Source: Rhizocola hellebori (GTDB taxonomy: Bacteria; Actinomycetota; Actinomycetes; Mycobacteriales; Micromonosporaceae). Taken from it: a DNA stretch of 64,000 nucleotides. Where the stretch lies: NCBI RefSeq assembly GCF_016862955.1, contig NZ_BONY01000027.1:1-64000 (forward strand), given 5' to 3'. Made by a program: the position numbers and the translations under genes. The notes under the pieces are model-generated. The model was not told the DNA's origin. It saw only the letters and a list, made by a program, of their open reading frames with translations, and searched no databases. Positions 1 through 8,342 of this stretch are shown one piece after another. Position 1 is the first letter of the stretch. Each line of letters opens with the position of its first letter.

Positions 1-696
1 AGCGCGCTACGCGCCGCAGGCCAACCCGCCTAAGCGCGTCTTAACCATCCACGGCTTAAGGCCAAGCCCAACTCCCGGCCACGCGACACCGCAGCACAAA
101 CGTCACGAACGCTCGCCCCAGGGCAATCGGTGCGCCTCCAGGCCTTCGGCCCCGGCGCACCGAGCCCGGCGAGCACGTTCGCTCGCGGCCGGCACGACGA
201 ACCCCGAACACCAGCGCCAGCCGAACACGGGCCTCAACCATCACGGGCACGCCGCCATCCGGACTACAGACCATCCGTCGCATGCCGACAGTGGCGCAAC
301 TCCGCAGCTCACGCCGAGGGTCGGTCGCAAGCTCCCTCCACCATCATGCTCACTACCCATCCCGGGCACCAGCAACGGAAGGCAGCCGCGGAGCACCAGG
401 CCGTGCGCGCAAGAACAGATCCCCTCGCCGGGGAGGCCGACCCTATTCGGGCCGACGAAAATCGCCTCCGGCGGCCAAGGGGCTCCGCCGCCTTGGATCC
501 GGACACTCCGGGAAGCCAGGCCGCACCAATGCCCACCCATCGCACACCAAGAGGCCACCAGACCGCGCGACGGGAAGCCAGCCCACAGGTCCCCCGCTCC
601 GCCTCCGGAGGCGACCAGCCCTTTACAAATAGATCTCATCGACAAGTGAGTTTGTTTGACTACCTAGTGAACATTCAGATGGCATGATGTGCGCCT
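1..696. other. No convincing gene; C-rich, T-poor stretch
   Basis: Open frames exist on both strands, but their translations are dominated by Arg, Pro, His, Gly and Cys without any domain-like pattern, and none has a convincing ribosome binding site. The plus strand is visibly rich in C and A and poor in T up to about 620, then becomes AT-richer just before the first believable gene. It may be the decayed edge of a mobile or accessory region. Confidence 0.5.
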
Positions 697-1110
697 ATGG
701 ATGGAGGAGAGCTGGGAACTACTGCGCAGGTCCTTGCTGGAATCGTCATCGCTGGCGTTCTAGAGGTCCGCGCAGCTGCGCGAGTGCTGAAGGGTGGGGA
801 GCATGAAGATCCAGTCCCGTTAGAAGCTGTCGTGCCAGCAGCGATCAGTCTCACGGGCTTCATAGCGAGCACCTTCGGGCTGGGCCTATCAATGTTCGCG
901 ATCATTGTGCTGGGCAGAACAAACACTCAGCTAGACCTCGCTCTCCTGTCAGCGGCCGCGTTTGGAATTATCGGGATCATCGCGATTCCGGTCATGACCG
1001 TAGCGAAAGCCGTTCCGGCATTTGTGAGCAAACCCGCTCTCATATTCATCGGGGTGATTTGTACATTGAACATCCTCAACGTCATAGGCATGATCGTTTT
1101 CTTTGACTAG
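697..1110 (+). CDS. Small multi-pass membrane protein, paralogue of the gene at 1529
   Basis: A 137-residue protein of unknown function. It is almost entirely hydrophobic, with about three or four membrane segments (roughly residues 45-70, 80-102 and 112-135) and a charged stretch around residues 25-40. Its N-terminus (GTTAQVLAGIVIAGVLEVRA) resembles the N-terminus of the protein at 1529 (GTLAQVFVGLLIALAIEFKT), so the two are probably paralogues. The ATG start opens directly on this shared motif. The gene is less GC-rich than later genes in the window, which fits an accessory origin. No enzymatic motif was seen. Confidence 0.6.
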   Translation: MDGGELGTTAQVLAGIVIAGVLEVRAAARVLKGGEHEDPVPLEAVVPAAISLTGFIASTFGLGLSMFAIIVLGRTNTQLDLALLSAAAFGIIGIIAIPVMTVAKAVPAFVSKPALIFIGVICTLNILNVIGMIVFFD

Positions 1111-1127
1111 GCGATCATTTCGAGCAC

Positions 1128-1520
1128 CTACCGACTGCACGAGCTAAGGTCCAACACGACGCGATCCAGCGTAGGTGCCCAAGCGAATGCATACACTGGT
1201 CCGTTCACGATGGTCGCCTCCGGAGGCGGAGCCCGCAGCTCTGCATGATCGAACATGCCACGTACGTGCCACACGTCGGTTCCGACAGCGGTCGCCGATG
1301 GGCACCAACGGGCAGTGAACCCCTTGCGACAGAACGCCTTTAGTGCAATCTGGACAGCACGGCGACATCTTCCAAACTGGTTGCGATGTCGCTTCGGCTT
1401 TGAGAGCCACAATGAGACTCCTCCAGCGCTGCGCTTCCTTGTATGTCCAAACCCGGTACTGCAAAGACCACCTCGGCGACAGCCAGTGACGGGATAGGAC
1501 CATGGACCTCCGGTGATATA
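1128..1520 (-). pseudogene. Possible frameshifted remnant
   Basis: Two overlapping minus-strand frames each give a protein-like segment. One (about 1520 to 1340) reads with ordinary amino-acid composition and stops near 1340. The other continues plausibly from about 1340 to the stop at 1128, including the stretch TDVWHVRGMFDHAELRAPP. A single-base shift near 1345 would join them into one product of about 120 residues. No family was recognised and there is no clear start, so this may be chance. Confidence 0.25.
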
Positions 1521-1528
1521 ACCACGCT

Positions 1529-2098
1529 GTGGACCAACAAGCAGTCGGCACCCTCGCCCAAGTCTTCGTCGGCTTGCTGATCGCATTAGCAATTGAGTTC
1601 AAAACCTTCGGAGCGAAATCGCTCCAGGAATTCGATCAAGTGGACGTCCGGACCGTTCAGGGCTTTCTAAGCAGGCGGACTTTGATATTGGCGTTTAACA
1701 TGACGGCAGCGACGTTCGCATTCCTGGGAGTGGCCTCATCATCACTCGGCCTTCTAGTGTGCGTCACATCGTCGTTCGTGGTCGCTCCTGTTGATAACCT
1801 GATCTTTGCGACCGTTATTTCACTATTTGTCGCAGTCAGCGTAGTAGGTGCATCGGCACCACCTCTCGCGCGTCTTGTGGTGGTAGCGGTTCAGTCGCCG
1901 ACCGCATTTGTCGGCATCTTTATGCTGGCGGGCGCTTTGGTTGGCTTCGTGATGGCGGTGGTGATGGTGATGGCTGTGGGCACCTGGCTCCTACCGCTCA
2001 CGACCCAGAAGGCGCCTGTTGGCCGGAACCATCCCCACGCAATGCAGGATCAATCAATCATGATCGAACCTACGCGGGATATTCCCGGGATGATCTAG
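1529..2098 (+). CDS. Multi-pass membrane protein, paralogue of the gene at 697
   Basis: A 189-residue membrane protein of unknown function with a GTG start. There are about four hydrophobic segments (about residues 8-22, 53-80, 90-118 and 125-155), followed by a short polar tail. The first 20 residues share a Gly-Thr-x-Ala-Gln-Val pattern and an acidic residue after the first helix with the product at 697. Lateral similarity beyond that is weak. The pair could be subunits of one membrane assembly or products of an old duplication. No known transporter or enzyme signature was seen. Confidence 0.6.
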   Translation: MDQQAVGTLAQVFVGLLIALAIEFKTFGAKSLQEFDQVDVRTVQGFLSRRTLILAFNMTAATFAFLGVASSSLGLLVCVTSSFVVAPVDNLIFATVISLFVAVSVVGASAPPLARLVVVAVQSPTAFVGIFMLAGALVGFVMAVVMVMAVGTWLLPLTTQKAPVGRNHPHAMQDQSIMIEPTRDIPGMI

Positions 2099-2340
2099 CA
2101 ATTAAGATCCGTAAGCGCGACTTTGCTTGCTGCCCACGTCCAGATTGGACGAGCTGCGAAGATCGGACTCTTAATCCGCTGTGGTCAGCGTCGACGCAAT
2201 AGCCGGCGCGGACTGGCACGGGCAAGGCGACACTCATCGACGCTAGAGGCACCCAAGGGACCATACAGCGGTCGGGGCAGGGCTCACGACCTGCCCATCT
2301 AATCGAGTCGGGTGTGCCATGGATCGGTCATAATAAGGGC

Positions 2341-2667
2341 ATGGAGATGGAACGACCTGGCCCGTTCAGCGTGGCGGACGTCAAGCCCTACGCGGTTCCC
2401 GGCAGCCTTGACGAGTTGCAAGGGCCTGACCACGGTGTCGTGGCGCTCCCGAAGGATGTGGCGTGGAGCGGCCGCCAGGAGTTCGACCTTGACGACGACT
2501 ACGATCGTGCTGCCATGTACAAAATCCTCCTTGAGGAAGGGCAGGAAGCCGACCAGCGGAGGTTCCTCAACTGGCGAATCTTGCGACGCGAGTGGCGCGG
2601 CCTCTTTCCCGCTCGGCAGGTCCGCGCGCTGTGGGAAGACCGGTTCCCTGAGCTTCGCAGCGCCTAA
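2341..2667 (+). CDS. Small partner protein of the nucleotidyltransferase (putative antitoxin-side gene)
   Basis: A 108-residue acidic protein, not recognised as a named family. ATG at 2341 or 2347 is chosen over the upstream GTG at 2314 because the upstream residues look non-conserved. The second half is charged and helical (residues about 60-105, rich in Arg, Glu and Trp). Its stop codon overlaps the ATG of the next gene by one base (TAATG), so the two are translationally coupled. Position and coupling suggest it is the cognate partner of the AbiEii-like protein. It is much shorter than classic AbiEi and I see no clear winged helix. Confidence 0.6.
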   Translation: MEMERPGPFSVADVKPYAVPGSLDELQGPDHGVVALPKDVAWSGRQEFDLDDDYDRAAMYKILLEEGQEADQRRFLNWRILRREWRGLFPARQVRALWEDRFPELRSA

Positions 2668-3299
2668 TGGATCCATTCCAGCAAGAGTTAGCGCGGATCG
2701 CGCTTGAGGTCGTCGCCGGCCGCGGGTTCGTCCTCGGAGGTGGCCATGCAGTCCAGCTTCACGGTATGGCCGCACGCCCATCCGACGACATCGACCTGTT
2801 CGGCCTCGAACGCGGCGGGCCAGCAGAGGTGGAAACCGACGTGGTAGCGGCGTTCCGCCGACATCGATTCGAGGTGACCGTCACCCGGCGCACACCCGAC
2901 CTCGTGCAGATGATGGTCACCGCGCCGGACGGCGAAACCTGCAAAGTGGACCTAGGCCTCTTCTGGCGAGCCCGTGAACCGGTCACCCTCAACGTCGGAC
3001 CCGTCCTACACCCTGACGATGCGGCTGCAGGCAAGATGGACGCCCTATACAACCGGTGGGCACCACGCGACTTCCTCGACGTGTACGCCATACATCTCAG
3101 CGGCCGCTACAACCAGCAACAGCTCGAAGCGCTCCTCTCGGAACATAACCCCGGATTCGAGCAAACCATGTTCGCCGAGTCGCTCGGATTCCTCACCCGC
3201 ATCCCCGATCGCGAATTCGAAGCCTACGGCGTCGACAAGGAACACATCACCGCCATGCGCGCCTACTTCCAGCAATGGCAACACCAACCCGACGCCTAG
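2667..3299 (+). CDS. AbiEii/AbiGii-like nucleotidyltransferase (putative type IV toxin)
   Basis: A 210-residue protein of the nucleotidyltransferase superfamily. The N-terminal part shows the family pattern: a glycine-rich turn (VLGGGHAVQLHG, about residues 22-33), then DDIDLF (about 39-44) with the two metal-binding aspartates, and a later carboxylate in KVDLGLF. The middle motif AAGKMDALYNRWAPRDFLDVY matches the K...R..RD(F/L)xD region typical of AbiEii-like proteins. In the AbiE system such enzymes are cytoplasmic toxins countered by a co-expressed partner. Here the small coupled gene upstream would fill that role. Standalone housekeeping use cannot be excluded. Confidence 0.75.
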   Translation: MDPFQQELARIALEVVAGRGFVLGGGHAVQLHGMAARPSDDIDLFGLERGGPAEVETDVVAAFRRHRFEVTVTRRTPDLVQMMVTAPDGETCKVDLGLFWRAREPVTLNVGPVLHPDDAAAGKMDALYNRWAPRDFLDVYAIHLSGRYNQQQLEALLSEHNPGFEQTMFAESLGFLTRIPDREFEAYGVDKEHITAMRAYFQQWQHQPDA

Positions 3300-3485
3300 G
3301 CGCGTCACGCGAGTCGACGACAGGCGGCCGCCGCGACATATGGCCTCCCTCGCGTAAGGCAAGGCAGGCTTCACCTTTTCATTCATTACGCCCTATAGGT
3401 GAATACGGGTGGCTTGCCCTGTCGCTGCCACGCCGACAAGCGCATGGTCGACAGAGCGGACCAATCGGGGTGAAGGGCTGAAGGC

Positions 3486-3812
3486 GTGGAGGAACGAAGT
3501 CCGGTTGTGGGCGACTTTGTGACCTTGTTCGACATCGCGGAAATCGCACGATGGACACGGCACGGCGAATCGACCATCCGGCGATGGATCTCCACCGGCA
3601 AGATACCTAGCCGGTTCCTGACCCGGCCGGGCGGAAGGATCTTCATGAGCGGCGACCAACTCGCCGGGCTGATCCGATCATGGCAGGACACCGAAACCGT
3701 TGCCGAACCACCACCGCGCCGCACCACAAGGATCAAACGCCGGGATCCGCTCGTAGCTGCCCGCCGAGGTCCGCGTCGGCCGGAACCACGGAACGCGGCC
3801 GCGGATCGTTAG
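3486..3812 (+). CDS. Excisionase-like helix-turn-helix protein
   Basis: A 108-residue basic protein with a GTG start. Residues 12-60 form a winged-helix of the MerR/excisionase type: TLFDIAEIA, then STIRRWISTGKIP, and a wing ending in FMSGDQLAGLI. The C-terminal 40 residues are arginine- and proline-rich. Such proteins control directionality of site-specific integrases in actinobacterial integrative elements and usually sit just upstream of the integrase gene. Here a decayed integrase start follows about 300 bp downstream, which supports the call. It could instead be a small repressor of the former element. Confidence 0.65.
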   Translation: MEERSPVVGDFVTLFDIAEIARWTRHGESTIRRWISTGKIPSRFLTRPGGRIFMSGDQLAGLIRSWQDTETVAEPPPRRTTRIKRRDPLVAARRGPRRPEPRNAAADR

Positions 3813-3846
3813 CCGGTCGAGACATCGACGCATCGATGATCTATGC

Positions 3847-3863
3847 GTGCACCCTGGGTGCAC
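3847..3863. promoter_or_regulatory. Perfect 8-1-8 palindrome, candidate operator
   Basis: GTGCACCC-T-GGGTGCAC is a perfect inverted repeat just downstream of the excisionase-like gene. The half-site GTGCACCC recurs at the right edge of both copies of the 47-bp hairpin repeat (4037-4044 and 9033-9040). It may bind a regulator or recombination protein of the decayed element. Confidence 0.4.
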
Positions 3864-3997
3864 CGCGACGTACGCGGCGATCGAAATGCCTGAAACGTGA
3901 GCAGTTTTGGCGAGAAATTTTCAGGTGGTTAGAAGCTAATGCCCGATATGCTGGATAAAGTTTAGTATTCGATCCCAGTATCGCCCACGGTTTATCA

Positions 3998-4044
3998 AAG
4001 CCGCGGCCAGCAGAAATGTCTGGTCGCGGCCTTATCGTGCACCC
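3998..4044 (+). repeat. 47-bp hairpin repeat, copy 1
   Basis: This copy matches 8994-9040 at 43 of 47 positions. Its core is an inverted repeat with 11-bp arms (4000-4010 and 4020-4030, one G-T pair) and a 9-nt loop, followed by GTGCACCC. Copy 2 starts at the stop codon of the response regulator gene, where it looks like a terminator. Here no gene ends directly before it. It could be a terminator copy carried by rearrangement, or one end of a former mobile segment. Confidence 0.6.
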
Positions 4045-4126
4045 ACGATTGCCGATTTAGGCGCACGATGGCTAGCTTCCTTCTCGACGCGACATGAGCG
4101 CGTTTCACACGGGAGGATCAGCGAAG

Positions 4127-4317
4127 GTGGCCAGCATCGAACCAACAGGAAGGACAACGCCACGGCCTTGCGCGTGAAGTGGCGCGAAGGCGACCGCAGC
4201 GGCCGGGCCATGACGATCACGTTCAGCGACGACGTCCAGGCAACAAAGTTCAGGGAACTCGTCGATGAAGCCCGCAACTACCAGGCCCCCCGAAGCCGCC
4301 GAGCGACCGCACGATGA
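4127..4317 (+). pseudogene. Frameshifted, truncated tyrosine integrase (N-terminal stub)
   Basis: A good ribosome binding site (GGGAGGA) precedes GTG at 4127, which starts the typical actinobacterial integrase opening VASIEPTGR. The frame then breaks near 4150. The next frame continues with KDNATALRVKWREGDRSG and FSDDVQATKFRELVDEA, which is the arm-site-binding N-terminal domain of phage- or AICE-type integrases. It stops at 4317, long before the catalytic domain with its R-H-R-Y residues. An intact homologue would be about 350-420 residues. The gene order, excisionase-like then integrase, fits an integrative element that has decayed in place. Confidence 0.7.
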
Positions 4318-4754
4318 AGGATTCCCGCAGAATGTCCGCGATCACCCGCACGGCGAAAGCCTCGTGTTCTATGCAGGAGAAAACTCGACAAACGTAGTAT
4401 CCAAAACCACTCCAAGCCTGGCGAGAAGCACAACATGACAGGCCACCACACCGGATGGACGGACGAAATGATTGACGCCGTCATCGCAGTAACCATTGGC
4501 CTGGGTTGAGTCGCCCTGCCAACCTGAAAGTGAATGACTTTGCCCCAGAGGACAGGAACTAACCTGAGCGGGCTCCTGTTTTGGGTTTCGCTGTCGCTCA
4601 AGCTATCAAGCACGCCAGAAGGCGGGCCGCAGTACCGGCGAATCAGTCCGCAACAAGCTCTTGCTGTACCTCAAGGGCTTGGAGCGCACTCTTATATAGA
4701 CGCTCCAAATTCGACACTGTGCCAGGCTTTCGTGGTCATGGCATTCTGATTGAC
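4318..4754. other. Non-coding stretch between integrase relic and next gene
   Basis: No frame here has a plausible start, composition or recognisable domain. The sequence is less GC-rich than the core genes. It probably contains eroded remains of the mobile element together with the promoter of the next gene. Confidence 0.4.
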
Positions 4755-6068
4755 GTGAAGACGCCCAATATAGTCGACCTAGTAGAATCGGCGATAGGTC
4801 CGTTGTCCCCGGAGACTATCGTCGCTTCAGAAATGCTGCCCAGCGAAAAGTTTGTCCAGCTGAAGCATGACTACGAACTCTTCGCTGGCACATTCCGGGT
4901 CCCGTTACGACAGGGCGGGGAGCTACGACCACTGGTGTCCCCTGCCTATGTCGGCCGTGAGACCAGTGGGTTTGCGCTGTATACAGATCGCGATCTCGAC
5001 GAGATGTCCAACGTCGAACAAGCGGTCGATCGGATCCACCTACACCTCTTGTATTCGCACAGCGTTGCCATACCGGATCCCCTACGCTATTTGACTGACC
5101 GATTCCCAAATTCGCCGGGCAGGGACGTCAATGCGATTACACGCCAGCGATTTCAGCACTACCTGATATTCCTAGCCTATCTGCGTCCGCTGATTGATAG
5201 TGGAGCAGTCGTACTGCTTGAGGATGATCTTATTACCTCGCGCGGTGATGCCGCTCGGCTTGCCTCGCTGATGGACGATGTGGCCAGAGACGGCGACCTT
5301 CAGGACTTCGCGGCCGATCGTCGCCATCTATATGGCCAGGACGCGAAGGAATTCGCTAGGCAATTGGCCACAGAGATGAGACCTGCCCTCGATATGCTCG
5401 TCATGGACGCCACTGACTCGATCATGGCGTCGATGGAGCTGAGCGCCAAGCATGGTCATCATTTCGACCTATTTCTGCCTTACCGATTCCACCTCCAGGT
5501 ACTCAAACACATTACGAGCCTGGGCCTGAACAGCTTCGCTGGCTGGCGCAGCTATTTGAGCTGGGATCAATTCTGGACTGCATCCATGCCGCGCACTCGC
5601 CTCGACGAGTCCTTGTTGGTCACCGAGTTGGCTGCTCTGGATATCCCTGACTTCAAGTTAACCGCCAAGGAGATTCTGGCTGTCCGGGCAGGTGATGAGT
5701 TTCAAGAATGGCGCCAAAATCTCCGCAGGGCGCTCCTGGACGTACAGAACGCGCGAAGTCAGGACCTTCTCGAATCGGGCTCTGCGCACCAGATCGTCTC
5801 AGAACAGCTGGCCGCAGGGCGGAGAAGACTTGAGGAACAGATTGCAAGATCGTCTTTTCTGTCCCGAGTTCAGACTGGCGCCAAGTCGTTTGCCATAGGT
5901 TCTTTGGTCGCACTCGGGTTAAGCCCTTTCACGCCTCCCGGCCAGAACGTCGCCGAGGCTGCCCTCGGCGGAATTGTGGCTGCAGCATGGGACCAACTAT
6001 CGTCCCGTGCCAAGCCCGAAGATCTGGCACTCCTGCAGCATTACGTGCAGCTGACGTCGCCGCGCTAG
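4755..6068 (+). CDS. Hypothetical protein, 437 residues
   Basis: Not recognised. GTG at 4755 is proposed because the protein becomes composition-normal there (VKTPNIVDLVESAIGPLSPE). The open frame extends upstream to a TTG at 4581 through Arg/Ser/Cys-rich sequence that looks untranslated. The product is mostly helical and soluble, with a charged, possibly coiled segment at about residues 320-375, a short glycine/alanine-rich hydrophobic segment near residues 385-415, and a polar tail. Lower GC and the flanking relics suggest an accessory, horizontally acquired gene. A defence or stress role is possible but not shown. Confidence 0.6.
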   Translation: MKTPNIVDLVESAIGPLSPETIVASEMLPSEKFVQLKHDYELFAGTFRVPLRQGGELRPLVSPAYVGRETSGFALYTDRDLDEMSNVEQAVDRIHLHLLYSHSVAIPDPLRYLTDRFPNSPGRDVNAITRQRFQHYLIFLAYLRPLIDSGAVVLLEDDLITSRGDAARLASLMDDVARDGDLQDFAADRRHLYGQDAKEFARQLATEMRPALDMLVMDATDSIMASMELSAKHGHHFDLFLPYRFHLQVLKHITSLGLNSFAGWRSYLSWDQFWTASMPRTRLDESLLVTELAALDIPDFKLTAKEILAVRAGDEFQEWRQNLRRALLDVQNARSQDLLESGSAHQIVSEQLAAGRRRLEEQIARSSFLSRVQTGAKSFAIGSLVALGLSPFTPPGQNVAEAALGGIVAAAWDQLSSRAKPEDLALLQHYVQLTSPR

Positions 6069-6645
6069 CGAGCGAATACGGCGAAGCTCACGGAGACACC
6101 GAAAACGAGAAGTACTTTCGACGCCAGGCGGGCCGGCCAGGTCGTGCGGTCGAACGTAACGAGATCGTGGGCGGAACCAGCGGCGGTTTCGCAGCGATAG
6201 TCGCGTCGAGCCCGGCGGCCTCACCGTATCTGGTCCAAAGATTGCAAGGGATTTAGATCGGTCACCGTTCCGTTTTGACAACGGTCAGCGCCGTCTCAAT
6301 GACGCGCGCCAAAAACGAGAACGTCCACAGAAGATCGCAGTATCCGATGGCAGCAACCAGACCCGGTCACTCGCGGATCGTTGGTGACCCGGAAGGGGAT
6401 CACGGTCGCCTTGCGCTGGCCAACGCGGCTGGCGATCGGTGCCTGGTCTTCTTCGCCATCCACGCGCCGAATTGGCTGGCAAGGGCGCACGGCAACCCAA
6501 AAAGCATCATCAGCTCTTCCTGGCGAAGACTCCGGGCGTGAATCCGAACCTGGTCTGGTGCTGCAAGGGCGGCATTCGAGCAACGCTGCGACGGGCTTCG
6601 GACCTGGTGTGCGGTGGCCCGATGCGGGCCACCGCAACGTGGTGT
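6069..6645. other. No intact gene seen
   Basis: Open frames on both strands have shadow-like composition and no ribosome binding sites. Together with the gene fragment that follows (6646-6780) and the empty stretch 6781-7049, this is about 1 kb of decayed sequence between the accessory genes and the two-component system. Confidence 0.4.
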
Positions 6646-6780
6646 TCAGCAGGTGGCGAGCATGCTGTTGAGGGCTGACTTCTCGCCGCTGTCGACTGTC
6701 AGGGCGTAGAAGTACTTGACCTGGATCCAGGCGCGGGCGTAGGTACACCGGAACGAGGAAAGCGACGGCTGCCGACAACG
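6646..6780 (-). pseudogene. 3' fragment of a secreted HNH-endonuclease-family gene
   Basis: The minus strand encodes 44 residues ending in TGA that include CTYARAWIQVKYFYALTVDS and then GEKSALNSMLATC. This matches the C-terminal end of the actinobacterial secreted HNH (DUF1524/GmrSD-like) family, in which a Cys-x-Tyr helix is followed by V-K and then V-D-x-x-E-K-x-A-L and a final Cys. An in-frame stop lies just upstream at about 6781, and the catalytic HNH portion is not found. The fragment is therefore a gene relic. Confidence 0.6.
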
Positions 6781-7049
6781 TCAACCAGTCCAAAGGCGAC
6801 AAGGACCCTGCCGAATGGCTGCCGCCTGGCTGTCGTCCATGCGTGTAGAGCGGATATCGGGCTTCGCGCCGAAAGATCCTGCCTCGCGCGCAGATCGATG
6901 GTGGACGGCTCCACCTTGATCTCCACCACGTTCTCCACCTCGGGGTGGTCCCTGGAGCGGGCCTGCGTTTCTAGCCTTTCTGCGGACAACAGAACCGAAA
7001 GGGACCTGTTCAGAGACCTGATGGGTTCGCAGCGAGGGAGGGCACGCGT

Positions 7050-7160
7050 ATGAGCGGAAAGTCGATCGTGGGGTTGGCGGCGGTGGGTCTGATGGCCTTG
7101 CTGGTGTTCGTGGGATACCGACTGCTTGTGGTTGAGTTGATCGCGACCTTGCACCGCTGA
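7050..7160 (+). CDS. 36-residue single-pass membrane peptide
   Basis: An ATG preceded by a strong ribosome binding site (GAGGGAGG) opens a 36-residue frame: a short polar start, one hydrophobic helix (about residues 6-28, rich in Val, Leu, Gly and Ala), and a short basic end. It ends 24 bp before the histidine kinase gene on the same strand and is probably co-transcribed with it. Small membrane proteins in such positions can modulate a sensor kinase. That role is inference only. Confidence 0.55.
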   Translation: MSGKSIVGLAAVGLMALLVFVGYRLLVVELIATLHR

Positions 7161-7184
7161 CCGTACGCCTGGAGCCGTCACCTC

Positions 7185-8342
7185 ATGGATACATCGCAGA
7201 CGCGCCGGCGTCGCCCGTTCTGGTTGGCCTACCGGCCGCCGGGATGGACAGTCGAGCGCATCATCGGCACGGTCGTGATGGTGGCGGCTCCGCTGACTAC
7301 ACGTGCGGAGCCCGCGGCCAGCGTCTGGGCGTTGATGACGGCCGGCGTCGCGGGGTGGATCGCGTTCCTGGCGTTCGAGCGCCGCCTGCCGACTGTCGCA
7401 CTGATCGCTCTCGGGATCTCGGCCGTGGCCACCGCGCAAACGATCGCCGCGACCGATGACGGCACGGGCGTGATCATGGCGTGCGTGGCATTGACCGGGT
7501 TGGCGACATATACCCGGCCCAGCTTGGGCATGATCATGATGGTCACCGGCTTGGTGCTGGGCTCGGTCGCCCTCGGCCAGCTCGTCCGCGGTCAACCGCT
7601 GACGGATCTGACAGCAGACGCCACGGTCATCTTGATCGTCGTGGTGCTCGCACTGGTCCGGCGGGACTACCGGGTCAAGGCCGAACACGCTCACCGCCTG
7701 CTGGAGCGGGAAGAGCACGCACGTCGCGAACACGCCCGCGCGGCGGCGCTGGACGAGCGCGCCCGGATCGCGCGCGAGCTGCACGACGTCCTGGCGCATG
7801 CGCTGGGATCGCTCGCCATCCAGCTCGAGGTCGTCGACGCGCTGCTGACCGAGCGAGGCGACGCCGACGCCGCCCTGCCACGCGTGCGCTTGGCTCGCCG
7901 GCTGGCGGCCGAGGGCCTGACGGAGGCGCGGCTCGCGGTGGCAGCGCTACGCGATGACGCGCCGCCGTTGCCCAAGGCGCTGTTACAGCTCGTCGACGCC
8001 CACGCCTCCAGCGGCGCGAACCCGGCGACACTCACCATCGACGGCAACCCCCGCCCGATCGCCGCAGACGCCGCCGTATCCCTGATCCGCACGGCCCGGG
8101 AAGCGCTGACCAACGCTGCCAAGCACGCCCCTGGCGCCGCCGTGGCGATGGTCGTCGCCTACCTGGCCGACACCGTTCGGTTGTCGGTGCGCAACGCACG
8201 CGGCGCACGGACAACCGAAGCGAGCAGCCCTCGCGGGTACGGTCTGACGGGAATGGCCGAACGCGTCGCACTCGCCGGTGGATCCTTCGCAGCGGGTGAG
8301 GACGCCGACGGCTGGCACGTGACTGCAGAGGTGCCCGCGTGA
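7185..8342 (+). CDS. NarL-family sensor histidine kinase
   Basis: A 385-residue membrane kinase. Residues 25-160 contain about five or six hydrophobic segments forming a sensor without an obvious extracellular domain. A charged helical linker (160-195) leads to the HisKA_3 dimerisation domain with ERARIARELHDVLAH, in which His200 is the likely phosphorylation site. The ATPase domain has the N-box REALTNAAKHAP and the G-box YGLTGMAERV. The stop overlaps the regulator start by 4 nt, so kinase and regulator are one operon. The signal is unknown. The preceding 36-residue peptide may be an accessory part. Confidence 0.92.
   Translation: MDTSQTRRRRPFWLAYRPPGWTVERIIGTVVMVAAPLTTRAEPAASVWALMTAGVAGWIAFLAFERRLPTVALIALGISAVATAQTIAATDDGTGVIMACVALTGLATYTRPSLGMIMMVTGLVLGSVALGQLVRGQPLTDLTADATVILIVVVLALVRRDYRVKAEHAHRLLEREEHARREHARAAALDERARIARELHDVLAHALGSLAIQLEVVDALLTERGDADAALPRVRLARRLAAEGLTEARLAVAALRDDAPPLPKALLQLVDAHASSGANPATLTIDGNPRPIAADAAVSLIRTAREALTNAAKHAPGAAVAMVVAYLADTVRLSVRNARGARTTEASSPRGYGLTGMAERVALAGGSFAAGEDADGWHVTAEVPA

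Noticed and set aside
130-687. 185-residue plus-strand open frame
   Set aside because: Arg/Pro/His/Ala-rich without domain pattern, no ribosome binding site; equally long frames exist on the other strand.
6699-7799. 366-residue minus-strand open frame opposite the kinase gene
   Set aside because: Composition typical of an antisense shadow (His, Arg, Gln, Asp rich) and it covers the clear histidine kinase start.
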